Shown here one piece after another: positions 29,601 through 37,933 of a stretch of DNA of 64,000 bases (position 1 is the first letter of the stretch; each line of letters opens with the position of its first letter). A program made the translations under genes and the position numbers. The DNA is from Gammaproteobacteria bacterium. Lineage in GTDB: Bacteria; Pseudomonadota; Gammaproteobacteria; Ga0077554; Ga007554. The DNA is taken from assembly GCA_021731145.1 (NCBI GenBank), contig JAKFXX010000012.1:1-64000 (forward strand). The letters are read 5' to 3'. The notes under the pieces were generated by a model, which had not been told where the DNA came from, made no database searches, and was given only the letters and a program-made list of their open reading frames with translations.

Positions 29601-29945
29601 CTGCTCGGCGCGCAATTCACCGCCACTTCCATGATTGGCATGATCGCGCTGGCCGGTATTATCGTGCGCAACTCGATCCTGCTGGTCGACTTTATTAATC
29701 AGGAAGTAAGCCGCGGCGTAGCATTCGAAGAGGCGGTGATCCGCGCCGGCAGCGTGCGCGCCAAACCAATCGTGCTCACGGGCTTGGCGGCCATACTCGG
29801 CGCGCTGTTCATTCTGGATGATCCAATCTTCAACGGACTGGCAATCTCGCTGATCTTCGGCATCCTTGTCTCTACCCTGCTGACGCTGGTGGTGATACCA
29901 GTGATGTATTACGCGTTTATGCGCAAGCGGATCGTTTCTGGCTGA
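26694..29945 (+). CDS. RND efflux inner-membrane transporter
   Basis: A 1083-residue AcrB-superfamily proton antiporter with about twelve TM helices and two large periplasmic loops. TM4 carries the paired aspartates of the proton relay (FSIGILVDDAIVVVENIHRH), as in HAE-type pumps, not the heavy-metal CzcA pattern. The sequence resembles the MexK/CzcA-like 'efflux RND permease' group slightly longer than AcrB. It is co-translated with the adaptor (4-bp overlap). The substrate cannot be assigned. Confidence 0.92.
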   Translation: MSERMGISGVIARKFLHSQITPLLALVGLLLGLFAVLVTPREEEPQINVTFANVFVAFPGATAKEVESLISTPGEQVMSEIEGIKHIYSVSQPGMAVFTVQFDVGQDRTKSIVNLYNAIYSNQDWLPAHLGVGQPIIKPMGMDDVPIVTLTLWTDDAKRGGHELQRVAHAIEAQLKRVPGTRDIYTVGGPDRVVHVQLDSKRMAAYGIAIDDLRAALTAANTSREAGALVSGNREIQVQAGTFLTNGAEVAALVVGVRNNAPVYLRDVARVTQGADQPEQYVSFGTGPAAQDKGVTVKGEFPAVTVAIAKQPGTNAVSIAEQVIERYEQLEGTFVPQGVHVTVTRNYGETANDKAMKLIGKLAFATAFVVLLVFFALGWREALIVGSAVVITLMITLFASWAWGFTLNRVSLFALIFSIGILVDDAIVVVENIHRHMQIGDKPLAEAIPLAVDEVGSPTILATFTVIAALLPMAFVTGLMGPYMGPIPINASMGMLISLAVAFVVTPWLTYKVLRNAKHMQGHAALVEGAQAHTEGEGNGPLYGFFKKYIGAFLQGDAGKPRRWALFGAIMLLIVISVGLGVVKLVVLKMLPFDNKSEFQVVVDMPEGVSVEQTARVLSELGVYLATVPEVTDYQTYAGTAAPINFNGLVRQYYLRKGANVGDIQVNLVDKHKRDRKSHEIAASVRAPLQDIGRRLGANVKIVEVPPGPPVQSPLVAEIYGMDYDGQMRIAKRVRGIFENTQDVVDVDDSIEANQKRLIVHVDRQKAAQLGVSQQSVISALSAALGGDDASYLHDVHAKYAVPIRLELPVADKAAIQSLLDLKVRSNQGKLVPLSEITTVEHNTREHAIYHKDLMPVVFVTGDASGKLDSPLYGMFDMLGKLGDTPMEHGAVLDQSLLSQPADPYHYGLKWDGEWQITYETFRDMGIAYGVGMILIYLLVVAQFRSYLTPLIIMAPIPLTIIGVMPGHALLGAQFTATSMIGMIALAGIIVRNSILLVDFINQEVSRGVAFEEAVIRAGSVRAKPIVLTGLAAILGALFILDDPIFNGLAISLIFGILVSTLLTLVVIPVMYYAFMRKRIVSG

Positions 29946-30016
29946 TCGAAAGTAAAAATATAGTGGCATCGAGCATGCAATTTTTCCGTGGCAAAGACAG
30001 TAAATGAATTACGCTG

Positions 30017-30124
30017 ATGTTTTTCGCTTCCGTATCGGAAACGCCGTGGTTTGGCATGGCGGGGCTTGCTGTGGGGATGCTGGTCGAGATTATCGGTATC
30101 GCCATCGAGCACAAAGGCCGGTGA
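30017..30124 (+). CDS. Possible 35-residue single-TM peptide
   Basis: A short frame begins MFFASVSETPWFGMAG and continues with a hydrophobic stretch and a charged end (EHKGR). It follows the RND transporter by 71 bp and ends at the first base of the convergent regulator's stop. There is no convincing Shine-Dalgarno, so it may be chance or a degenerate remnant. Nothing else is recognised in 29946-30124. Confidence 0.25.
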   Translation: MFFASVSETPWFGMAGLAVGMLVEIIGIAIEHKGR

Positions 30125-33100
30125 TCAGTCGATCTGCAAGCTCCGCCGGATCGCCTCGGTTTCGGCGGAAGGCGGCATGGCAAGCACTGCATTGAGCACC
30201 TTGCGGCAGCGCTGATAGACAGCCAGTGCTTCGGCGCGCCTGTTTTGCCGCAAGTAGCTGCGCATGAGACGCTGATAAAACACCTCTGCCACAGGATCGA
30301 CCTCCAGCGATTTTCCGTAGCAATCCACAGCGGCATCCCACTCCCCAGTCTGTTCGCAACGCTGCCCCAAATCGTCCAATTGACGCAGGAATTTGCTTTT
30401 TAGACGTTCGCGCGGGGTGATTGCCCAGGCGGAACCCTCCTGATGCAGAAAGGGTCCCTGGTATAACTGAAACACCTTCCTCAACGATGCGGGGTCTTTG
30501 TGTTCACCTGCCTGACGATCCTGTAACCGGCTCATGGCACGCCCCAGCGCCCAGACATCGACCCAGCAATAATGCGCTTCGAGCGACAGACGGCCGCTCT
30601 GCAAGACCAGCACTTTGTCATGATCGAGCACCTTGCGCAGGCGATGCAGCGTAGTATTGAATGCCTGGCGGGCAATGTCGCCTTCGGCGTCGGGCCACAA
30701 GGCCTCGGCCAATTGATCGACACCGATATCCCTGCCGCCAAAGGCAAGTAGCGCCTTGAGCAATTCCAGTGGCTTGCGCTGCCCCTTGCTGCTGAGCGAT
30801 ATCGGCTCATCATGGCACAGCACCTGAAAGCGGCCGAGAGTGTATATTTTCAGAGGCCATGGCCACTCTTCGCAATGCGTGCCGGCATCCGCCAGATCCA
30901 GGCCGCGTTGCCGCACATAGTATCTGATGTGGTCGGTTTCGATCCCCGCTTCGAGGGCATAGGCGCATAGTCTGGCAATGTCCGTCCGCGTCCAGAAGTG
31001 CAGGTTAACACTGCCCATTTTTTTATTCAGGGCGCAGACCCGGCGCAATAGCGATATGCCTAATGCCTGTCTGCCTCGATCCAGTGCATACAGGGCCAGA
31101 CGTGCCAGACAATGGTATTCGATGAGTTCGCTGCGCATGCTGCGGCCAATGCGCCGGGCGCGGCCCAAGTGAACCAGCGCGGCGCGATTCCGCCCCTGCG
31201 CGAAAAGGATCTGCGTCAGGCCGATGAGGCATATCGCATTCGGGAAAGGGGTGCCTGCGGCAGTTGACAGCCGGACGGCCGTTTCAGCGTCTTCCAGGGC
31301 ATGCGGCAGATTGCTTTGCAGCATGGCGAGCCAGGCCGCCTGGTAATGATAATAGCCGACATCGAGCAGGCGCGTGGCATTCAGCACGGGCGCCATTCTG
31401 CGCAGATAATCCTTGGCCAGCTCCAGATCGCCCGCCACCAGCGCGCCGACCGCACCCTGCCCAAGCAACAGGTAGTCCCTGACATGTACCCCGCTCTGGG
31501 TAACGATTCGCCACCCCTCTTCTACGGCATTGATACAGTGCTCGGTAGTGCCCGCCAGCGAGTTGTAAAACCCCTCCTGGAGTTGCCAGGTGATTTTTAT
31601 CAGCGCGGGTACATCGGGTGCATGCACTTCCTCTTCCAGGGAGCGGAAAATCATCCAGGCCTTGGCGAAATCGCCAAGCCAGAAATAATAGGGCAACAGG
31701 TTGATGCCCATGATGAGCCGCTGATTCCTGTCGGGGCAGTTCTGCATGAGGGTTTTCAGGCGTTCCTCCCATGCCGGAAGGCGCGGATGCTGTGGCCGGT
31801 GATAAATCAGCGTACCGAACATGCTGGACAGCACGCGGATTTCTATCTCGATCGAAGGGAAGTGCGGATGGCGTTCGAGCATGTCTTCAAGTTCGCCGAT
31901 CCAGTGATCCAGTGGAGTGAAATTTCCCCATTCATAGCGATAAGTGTCGACCACGCCTGCCCACGCCAGGTATTGGCCTGCTGGGTGCTGTTCCGCCTTG
32001 AAAAATGCGTAGGCCTTTTCATGATACCCGCGCGCCTCGGCGATATTGAACGGCAGGCGGCAATAGCCCAGCCAGTAGAGCAGCCAGCCGTTTTGTTCGA
32101 TGACATGATTGGGCAGCGCATGTATCCAGCTTTCGAGGGTTTGGGTGCGCCCCTGGGCAATCAACATGGCCGCATGCCGCAGGATGGCTTCCCTGGCCAT
32201 GTCCCAGTTCGCGATGCTGATATAGAGCGCGATAGCTTCATCGACCTGCCCCGCCTTTTCCAGAATATGCGCGGCGCGATTCTGGGTGTCGAACAACTGC
32301 TCCGCGAAAAAAACTCTTCTCGATTGAGACAACAGGAAGTCGCGGAACAAGCCGTTGTACTGATACAAAATCCCATCGCCATTCCGCTTCTCGACGAAGT
32401 AGTGCCTGCGGCTGAGGTCGGCCAGCATCTCGCCCGCATCGGCATGTCCGGTGAGTTGCACCACCATCTCGGTGGTCATGCAGGGGAAAAAGGCACTTTG
32501 CAGCAGGAATTTCTGCATGTCCGGGGTGGCCTTGGCAAAAATTTCATCGGCGAAATAATCGAAGATGAGCTGGAAGGCATCCTGATCTATCGCTGGCGAT
32601 AGCGCGGTATGCGTTTGGGCGTGTTCGAGCATCAAGACCAGTCCCGCCGCCCAGCCGCCGGTTTTATCGTAGAGCAGGCGCAGCATGGTTTCATCGGTCT
32701 GGCCGCCACGTATCGCGGCGATATCGCGTATCTCATCGGAGGTGAGGCACAAATCCTGCGCATCGATAATCTTCATCTTCCGGTTGAGCCGTAGCCGGGC
32801 GAATGCCGGGGGTGGAGTGCCACGGCTGACCAGGATCACTGTCGCGTCCACGGGCAACTCGGAGAGGCTATCTTGCAAGACCTGATAAAGGGCGGATTTT
32901 TCCTCCATCTCATGGCAATCGTCCAGCACAAGCACGAACGGCCCTTCGAGCCGGCTGTAGAGTTCTCTGAAATAGCGTTTGGTGAACGTGGGCAGATTTG
33001 CCAGATATTCGGCTGTCAGCAGGGGCAAGTCGGGTTTGTTTGCTGGCCCCAGGTGTTGGGCGGCAAGCCCCAGATAATAAAAAAAGTTGGCGGGATCCTG

Positions 33101-33340
33101 GTCCCGGCTATCGACCTGATACCAGAGTACAGGCAGGCCGCGCGCTTTGGGGTAACTCGAAAGAAGCGCCGTTTTACCCGAACCGGGTGGGCCGGAAACC
33201 CATATGACCGAGCACTGGCGACTGCCATCGAGCAACTGAAACAGCCGCTCGCGAGGATAAACGCCGGCATCCTGAGGCAGGGCGGTCTTGGCCGGGGAGA
33301 ACGGCCTCGGAGCAACTATCGTTTGAGTGAGCAGGGGCAT
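30125..33340 (-). CDS. MalT-like ATP-dependent transcriptional regulator with OmpR/BTAD C-terminus
   Basis: A 1071-residue STAND-type regulator. Walker A is at 50-57 (GPPGSGKT), Walker B-like FVLVLDDCHEM follows near 135, and the middle (about 350-800) is a long helical TPR-like sensor array as in MalT/LAL proteins. Instead of a LuxR helix-turn-helix, the C-terminus has an OmpR-type winged helix (about 835-920, YTLGRFQVLCHDEPISLSSKGQRKP) and a BTAD domain (about 930-1065), as in SARP and AfsR-like activators. It converges on the RND efflux genes and is divergent from dnaE. The target genes are unknown. Confidence 0.88.
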   Translation of the reverse strand: MPLLTQTIVAPRPFSPAKTALPQDAGVYPRERLFQLLDGSRQCSVIWVSGPPGSGKTALLSSYPKARGLPVLWYQVDSRDQDPANFFYYLGLAAQHLGPANKPDLPLLTAEYLANLPTFTKRYFRELYSRLEGPFVLVLDDCHEMEEKSALYQVLQDSLSELPVDATVILVSRGTPPPAFARLRLNRKMKIIDAQDLCLTSDEIRDIAAIRGGQTDETMLRLLYDKTGGWAAGLVLMLEHAQTHTALSPAIDQDAFQLIFDYFADEIFAKATPDMQKFLLQSAFFPCMTTEMVVQLTGHADAGEMLADLSRRHYFVEKRNGDGILYQYNGLFRDFLLSQSRRVFFAEQLFDTQNRAAHILEKAGQVDEAIALYISIANWDMAREAILRHAAMLIAQGRTQTLESWIHALPNHVIEQNGWLLYWLGYCRLPFNIAEARGYHEKAYAFFKAEQHPAGQYLAWAGVVDTYRYEWGNFTPLDHWIGELEDMLERHPHFPSIEIEIRVLSSMFGTLIYHRPQHPRLPAWEERLKTLMQNCPDRNQRLIMGINLLPYYFWLGDFAKAWMIFRSLEEEVHAPDVPALIKITWQLQEGFYNSLAGTTEHCINAVEEGWRIVTQSGVHVRDYLLLGQGAVGALVAGDLELAKDYLRRMAPVLNATRLLDVGYYHYQAAWLAMLQSNLPHALEDAETAVRLSTAAGTPFPNAICLIGLTQILFAQGRNRAALVHLGRARRIGRSMRSELIEYHCLARLALYALDRGRQALGISLLRRVCALNKKMGSVNLHFWTRTDIARLCAYALEAGIETDHIRYYVRQRGLDLADAGTHCEEWPWPLKIYTLGRFQVLCHDEPISLSSKGQRKPLELLKALLAFGGRDIGVDQLAEALWPDAEGDIARQAFNTTLHRLRKVLDHDKVLVLQSGRLSLEAHYCWVDVWALGRAMSRLQDRQAGEHKDPASLRKVFQLYQGPFLHQEGSAWAITPRERLKSKFLRQLDDLGQRCEQTGEWDAAVDCYGKSLEVDPVAEVFYQRLMRSYLRQNRRAEALAVYQRCRKVLNAVLAMPPSAETEAIRRSLQID

Positions 33341-33686
33341 AAAAAACCATCCTTAGGGGCGATTCCATCATGGATAGCATAAGCCAGCAAACTTACAAAT
33401 AGCTTACATATTCAAATTGCTAGCAAAGCACGAGGCAAATATAGCGCTCTTGCAAGTGCTTATCCATGGTAAAAATACCATGATTGCCCTTTATGAACGC
33501 CGTTCTCGTCTGGCTGGTTGCGCTATGAACGGTGCGCCTGAAATGCAGGTGCTTGTATCTGTTGTGAAATAGGCGATGTGCCGTTTCAGCGTCCTGTGAA
33601 GCCCGGTTGTTTGATATTATATGCCTAGTGACTGCCATCTTTCATAGCCCTTGCAACCCGCACCTCGAACCACGAAAATTACACAA
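33341..33686. other. Divergent intergenic region with a small perfect palindrome
   Basis: This 346-bp region separates the divergent BTAD regulator and dnaE. It holds a perfect CATGGTA-AAAA-TACCATG palindrome (33465-33482) and a tandem CTTACA repeat near 33389-33406 (ACTTACAAATAGCTTACATA), both possible regulator sites. A 72-residue minus-strand frame (33420-33638) has no coding character and is not annotated. No terminator or RNA gene is recognised. Confidence 0.35.
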
Positions 33687-36600
33687 ATGACCCCCGGCTT
33701 CGTCCACCTCCATCTCCACACTGAATATTCCCTGGTTGATAGCGTTGTGCGCGTCAAACCGCTGGTGAAGGCGTGCGCTGCTGCCGGTATGCCGGCCTGC
33801 GCGGTGACGGATCAATCCAACCTGTTTGCCATGGTGAAGTTTTACCGTGCGGCCCAGGCGGCGGGCGTGAAGCCTATCATCGGGGTGGATGTGTGGCTGC
33901 ACAATGAGGTGGATCATAACCAGCCGTCGCGCTTGGTGTTGCTGTGCCAGAACCGCGAGGGCTATCTCAACCTCACGCGCCTGGTGTCGCGCAGTTATAT
34001 CGAAGGCCAGTTGCGCAGCATCCCCATGATCCGCAGGGACTGGCTGGAGGGCGCGAGCGATGGGTTGATCGCCTTGTCCGGTGGGCGCGCCGGTGACGTA
34101 GGGCAAGCCCTGCTGGCGGGCAACCGGGGAGCTGCCGAAGCGCTGCTCAATGGCTGGAAAGCGCTGTTTCCCGATCGCTTCTATCTGGAGCTGCAACGCA
34201 GCGGACGCGAACACGAGGAGGATTATCTGCACGACGCCGTTGATCTGGCGCAGGCGCTCGACGTGCCGGTGGTGGCCACCAACGATGTGCGCTTCATCAA
34301 GCCTGAGGATTTTTACGCGCACGAGGCCAAGGTGTGCATCCATGAGGGGCGTGTGCTGGATGACCCGCGCCGCCCGCGCCTGTATTCCGAGCAGCAGTAT
34401 CTGCGCACCCCGCAGGAAATGGCCGAGCTGTTTGCCGATCTTCCCGAGGCGCTGGAAAATACCGTGGAGATCGCGCGCCGCTGCACGCTGGAACTGACGC
34501 TGGGCAAAAACTTCCTGCCCGACTTCCCAGTGCCGGAAGGCATGACCATGGACGCCTATTTCCGCGAGTGCGCGGGCATCGGGCTGGAAAAGCGCCTGGC
34601 TTTCCTGTTCGATACCCAGGCCCCAAAGTTTGCCCAACAGCGTGTTGAGTACGACGAACGGCTGGCGCGCGAGCTAGACGTAATTATCAGCATGGGCTTT
34701 GCCGGTTATTTTTTGATCGTGGCGGATTTTATACGTTGGGCCAAAGAGAACGATGTGCCGGTGGGGCCGGGGCGCGGTTCGGGCGCGGGGTCGCTGGTGG
34801 CCTACGCGCTGGAGATCACGGACCTTGACCCGCTCCGCTATGACCTGCTGTTCGAGCGATTTCTAAACCCCGAGCGTGTCTCGCTGCCGGATTTCGATAT
34901 CGACTTCTGCATGGAGGGCCGCGACCGTGTCATCGAGTATGTGACAGAGCACTACGGACGCGACCGCGTGTCGCAGATCATCACCTACGGCAGCATGGCG
35001 GCCAAGGCCGTGGTGCGCGACGTCGGGCGTGTGCTGGGGCATCCTTACGGCTTCGTCGATCAGATCGCCAAGCTGATCCCCTTCGAGCTAGGCATCACAC
35101 TCGATGATGCACTGGAGAAGGAAGAGACGCTGCGCCGCCGCTATGAGCAGGAAGAGGACGTGCGTGGATTGATCGACCTGGCGCGTTCGCTGGAAGGGTT
35201 GACGCGCAACGCCGGCAAGCATGCGGGAGGCGTAGTGATCGCACCTTCGGCGCTCACCGACTTCACACCGCTCTACTGCGAACAAGGCGCGGCGGGAACG
35301 GTGACGCAATTCGACAAGGACGATGTCGAGGCAGTGGGGCTGGTTAAATTCGACTTCCTGGGATTGCGCACGCTCACCATCATCGACTGGGCGGTGAAGA
35401 ACATCAACCAGGGGCGCGCCACACGCGGTGAAGCGCTGCTGGATATCGTCCGCATCCCGCTGGATGACGCGCCGTCTTTCGCCCTGCTCAAGCGTTGCGC
35501 GACAACGGCAATCTTCCAGCTCGAATCACGCGGCATGAAGGATCTCATCAAACGCCTGCAACCGGACTGCTTCGAAGACATCGTGGCTCTGGTGGCGCTG
35601 TTCCGCCCCGGCCCATTGCAGTCCGGCATGGTGGACGACTTCATCAACCGCAAGCACAAGCGTACCAAGGTGGAATACCCGCACCCCGCGCTGGAGCCGA
35701 TCCTCAAGCCCACCTACGGCGTGATCCTCTATCAGGAGCAGGTGATGCAAATCGCCCAGGTGCTGGCCGGATTCAGTCTGGGCGCCGCCGACCTGCTGCG
35801 CCGCGCCATGGGCAAGAAAAAAGCCGAAGAAATGGCGCAGCAGCGCGCCATTTTTGTGGATGGCGCCAAGAACAACGGCGTTGATGAAAAGATCGCCGCC
35901 TACATCTTCGACCTGATGGAAAAGTTCGCCGGTTACGGCTTCAATAAATCCCATTCGGCGGCGTATGCCTTGCTGTCCTACCAGACCGCCTGGCTCAAGG
36001 CCCACTACCCGGCGGCCTTCATGGCGGCGGTGCTGTCTGCCGATATGGACAACACCGACAAGGTGGTGACGCTGATCGACGAATGCCGCGACATGAAGCT
36101 GACCGTGCTGCCGCCGCACATTAACACCTGCGAATGCGCCTTCACCGTCAGCAATGACAGCACGATTCTATATGGCCTGGGCGCGGTCAAGGGTGCAGGC
36201 AGCGCGGCCATTGAGGGTATCATTGCCGCCCGCAAGCAGGCCCCGTTCCGTGACCTGTTCGATTTTTGCCAGCGTATCGACCTGCGCAAGGCCAACCGGC
36301 GCGTGCTGGAGGCGCTGATTCGTGCCGGTGCGCTTGATGGGCTGGGAGCGGGCCGCGCCACGCTCATGGCCTCGCTCACGGTCGCCACGCAATTGGCCGA
36401 ACAGCATTCGCGTAATGATGCCGCAGGGCAGGAAGACCTGTTCGGTGTTTTCGCGGCACCAGGCAGTGTGAACGAGAGCGAGGCGCATGAAACGCGCTAT
36501 GTCGAAACACCCGAGTGGAATGAAGAGCAGCGTCTCACAGGGGAAAAGGAAACCCTCGGGCTGTACCTCACCGGCCACCCCATCGCACGTTACGAGCACG

Positions 36601-37160
36601 AGCTGGCGCGCTTCATCAGCGCGCGGATTGTCGATCTCAAGCCTGGCCGCGACCAGTCCGTTGTTATCGCCGGCCTGGTGGTGGCCATGCGCGCCATGAT
36701 GAGCCGCAAGGGCGACCGCATGGCCTTCATCACCCTGGACGACCGCAGCGGACGCATCGAGCTGGCGGTGTTTCCCGAAAACTTCCGCCAATACCGCAAC
36801 CTGATCATCAAGGACAAACTGCTGGTAGTGGAAGGCACGGTGAGCGTGGATGAGTATTCCGGCGGATTCAAGATGAGCGCGGACAAGATTTTTGACATTG
36901 ATCAGGCGCGCGAGGCCTATGCCAAACGGTTAGTGATTGATGTCGAAGAGCGCCAGGCGGACAACGGCTTCGTCGGTGAGTTGGCGCAGCGGCTGGCGCC
37001 GTTCCGCGAGGGCGTTTGCCCGGTATGGATTGAATACCACGCACCCACCGCGCGCGCGCAGCTCGCCCTGGGCCAGGAATGGCGCGTTCATCCCAGTGAT
37101 GAACTGCTGCATCGCCTGCAAGAGCTGGCGGGTGAGGGTAGGGTAAGGGTGGTTTATTAG
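33687..37160 (+). CDS. dnaE: DNA polymerase III alpha subunit
   Basis: Replicative polymerase catalytic subunit, 1157 residues from ATG 33687. It has an N-terminal PHP domain (FVHLHLHTEYSLVDS), the C-family palm with the catalytic PDFDIDFCMEGRDRVIEYV motif, fingers, a helix-hairpin-helix region and an OB-fold domain near residue 980-1060 (VVIAGLVVAMRAMMSRKGDRMAFITLDD). The reading frame is open 12 codons further upstream from a TTG, but alignment with E. coli (MSEPRFVHL...) favours ATG 33687. Length is normal. No accA adjoins it as in E. coli; accA lies about 9 kb downstream. Confidence 0.97.
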   Translation: MTPGFVHLHLHTEYSLVDSVVRVKPLVKACAAAGMPACAVTDQSNLFAMVKFYRAAQAAGVKPIIGVDVWLHNEVDHNQPSRLVLLCQNREGYLNLTRLVSRSYIEGQLRSIPMIRRDWLEGASDGLIALSGGRAGDVGQALLAGNRGAAEALLNGWKALFPDRFYLELQRSGREHEEDYLHDAVDLAQALDVPVVATNDVRFIKPEDFYAHEAKVCIHEGRVLDDPRRPRLYSEQQYLRTPQEMAELFADLPEALENTVEIARRCTLELTLGKNFLPDFPVPEGMTMDAYFRECAGIGLEKRLAFLFDTQAPKFAQQRVEYDERLARELDVIISMGFAGYFLIVADFIRWAKENDVPVGPGRGSGAGSLVAYALEITDLDPLRYDLLFERFLNPERVSLPDFDIDFCMEGRDRVIEYVTEHYGRDRVSQIITYGSMAAKAVVRDVGRVLGHPYGFVDQIAKLIPFELGITLDDALEKEETLRRRYEQEEDVRGLIDLARSLEGLTRNAGKHAGGVVIAPSALTDFTPLYCEQGAAGTVTQFDKDDVEAVGLVKFDFLGLRTLTIIDWAVKNINQGRATRGEALLDIVRIPLDDAPSFALLKRCATTAIFQLESRGMKDLIKRLQPDCFEDIVALVALFRPGPLQSGMVDDFINRKHKRTKVEYPHPALEPILKPTYGVILYQEQVMQIAQVLAGFSLGAADLLRRAMGKKKAEEMAQQRAIFVDGAKNNGVDEKIAAYIFDLMEKFAGYGFNKSHSAAYALLSYQTAWLKAHYPAAFMAAVLSADMDNTDKVVTLIDECRDMKLTVLPPHINTCECAFTVSNDSTILYGLGAVKGAGSAAIEGIIAARKQAPFRDLFDFCQRIDLRKANRRVLEALIRAGALDGLGAGRATLMASLTVATQLAEQHSRNDAAGQEDLFGVFAAPGSVNESEAHETRYVETPEWNEEQRLTGEKETLGLYLTGHPIARYEHELARFISARIVDLKPGRDQSVVIAGLVVAMRAMMSRKGDRMAFITLDDRSGRIELAVFPENFRQYRNLIIKDKLLVVEGTVSVDEYSGGFKMSADKIFDIDQAREAYAKRLVIDVEERQADNGFVGELAQRLAPFREGVCPVWIEYHAPTARAQLALGQEWRVHPSDELLHRLQELAGEGRVRVVY

Positions 37161-37178
37161 GGAGCCGCCGATTTATTC

Positions 37179-37266
37179 AATCCGTTCGGGCTGAGCCTGT
37201 CGAAGCCTTTGCTAACTTGTTGATTCACAAAGAGCGCATTTCGACAAGCTCAATGCGAACGGATTT
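37179..37266. repeat. 27-bp imperfect inverted repeat after dnaE
   Basis: The arm at 37179-37205 (beginning AATCCGTTCGGGCTGAGC) is matched in reverse complement at 37240-37266, with about 23 of 27 positions identical. The arm sequence is of the CGTTCGGGCTGAGCCTGTCGAAG type, a repeat I know from many proteobacterial genomes. It probably forms a long cruciform or terminator-like stem. The rest of 37161-37483 has no credible gene. Confidence 0.6.
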
Positions 37267-37483
37267 AATCGGTGTTTTCTTGGCGCTTCTGAAGAAACAA
37301 GGGGTTTCACGGCACGGGGATGGGTTGTTTGACAAGTGCCGGGAAAACGAGCATCTTGCTGGGCGAAATTGGACACGGACACGGTTATGCCCCCGAAGCC
37401 AAGATCCATCACTCCTGTGGTGCATTAGATTTACAGATCAATTTGCGAGATAATCACCTAGCGTTAAAGTCAGGAGACAGTTC

Positions 37484-37693
37484 ATGCAACTCACAGCCGT
37501 TTTAATCCCCGCCCAAGAGGGTGGTTTTGTGGCAATCAACCCCGAAACGGGCACAAGTACTCAAGGCGAATCAATTGAGGAGGCTCTTGCCAATCTGCAA
37601 GAGGCTACCGGGTTATATCTGGAAGAGTTTCCGTTAGCGTCCTACGGTCAGCCCCTCATGACTACGTTTGAGGTTCCTGTCCGTGCCGCCTAG
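37484..37693 (+). CDS. hicB: HicB family antitoxin
   Basis: A 69-residue HicB-type antitoxin: an RNase H-like fold beginning MQLTAVLIPAQEGGFVAINPE, then TQGESIEEALANLQEATGLYLEE and a tail ending TFEVPVRAA. It belongs to the short COG1598-type HicB whose gene precedes hicA. AGGAG lies 8 nt before the ATG. The partner toxin overlaps it by 11 bp but is internally deleted, so HicB may now be an orphan antitoxin. Confidence 0.85.
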   Translation: MQLTAVLIPAQEGGFVAINPETGTSTQGESIEEALANLQEATGLYLEEFPLASYGQPLMTTFEVPVRAA

Positions 37694-37808
37694 CCTGCCG
37701 CATATGTCGGGTGCTGAGGCGATTCGCGCGCTTCAAAAGATTGGTACGTTGTCGGGTGTTCTAAAACAAGCGGGTGTCTCATCTGACGAATTCATGTCAG
37801 TATTGTAA
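37683..37808 (+). pseudogene. hicA: HicA toxin with an internal in-frame deletion
   Basis: From GTG 37683, overlapping the hicB stop, a 41-residue frame reads VPPSLPHMSGAEAIRALQKIG and then continues directly with GTLSGVLKQAGVSSDEFMSV. The first part matches the N-terminus and the second the C-terminus of HicA (COG1724, about 70-75 residues). The central 30 or so residues, including the catalytic histidine of the GSHVIL motif, are missing. The reading frame is preserved, so a peptide may be made, but RNase activity is not expected. Confidence 0.8.
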
Positions 37809-37814
37809 TTTGTG

Positions 37815-37932
37815 GCATAACGTCATTCAAGAGGGACACGTCTTGGCGAGGCACAATAGGTGATGGGTTTCATCAGCGCAGGGGCGTTGCTCTGGCCTCA
37901 TCGTTGGCGTGCCCTTTAATCCTACGTTAGAT
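37815..37932 (+). other. Integron attC-like recombination site
   Basis: This 118-bp imperfect palindrome has attC architecture. The outer boxes are GCATAAC (37815-37821) and GTTAGAT (37926-37932, fits GTTRRRY), pairing as TAACGT/ACGTTA. After a short unpaired spacer, TTCAAGAGGGACACG (37826-37840) pairs over 12 bp with CGTGCCCTTTAA (37908-37919), leaving exactly three single extrahelical bases, all on one arm. The terminal loop contains a further hairpin TGATG-GGTTT-CATCA. It starts 6 bp after the hicA stop, and the next gene starts 1 bp after it, as in cassette arrays. Confidence 0.75.
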
Positions 37933-37933
37933 A

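Noticed and set aside
33420..33638. A 72-codon minus-strand frame between the BTAD regulator and dnaE
   Set aside because: No Shine-Dalgarno, no recognised domain and a composition unlike the neighbouring genes; the region is more likely regulatory.
37217..37453. A 78-codon frame between dnaE and hicB
   Set aside because: It starts within the inverted repeat, and its N-terminal part translates repeat sequence; no coding character.
37380..37470. A second attC site upstream of hicB
   Set aside because: GCGTTAAAG resembles an R box, but no paired L arms with extrahelical bases could be built; only the downstream site is convincing.
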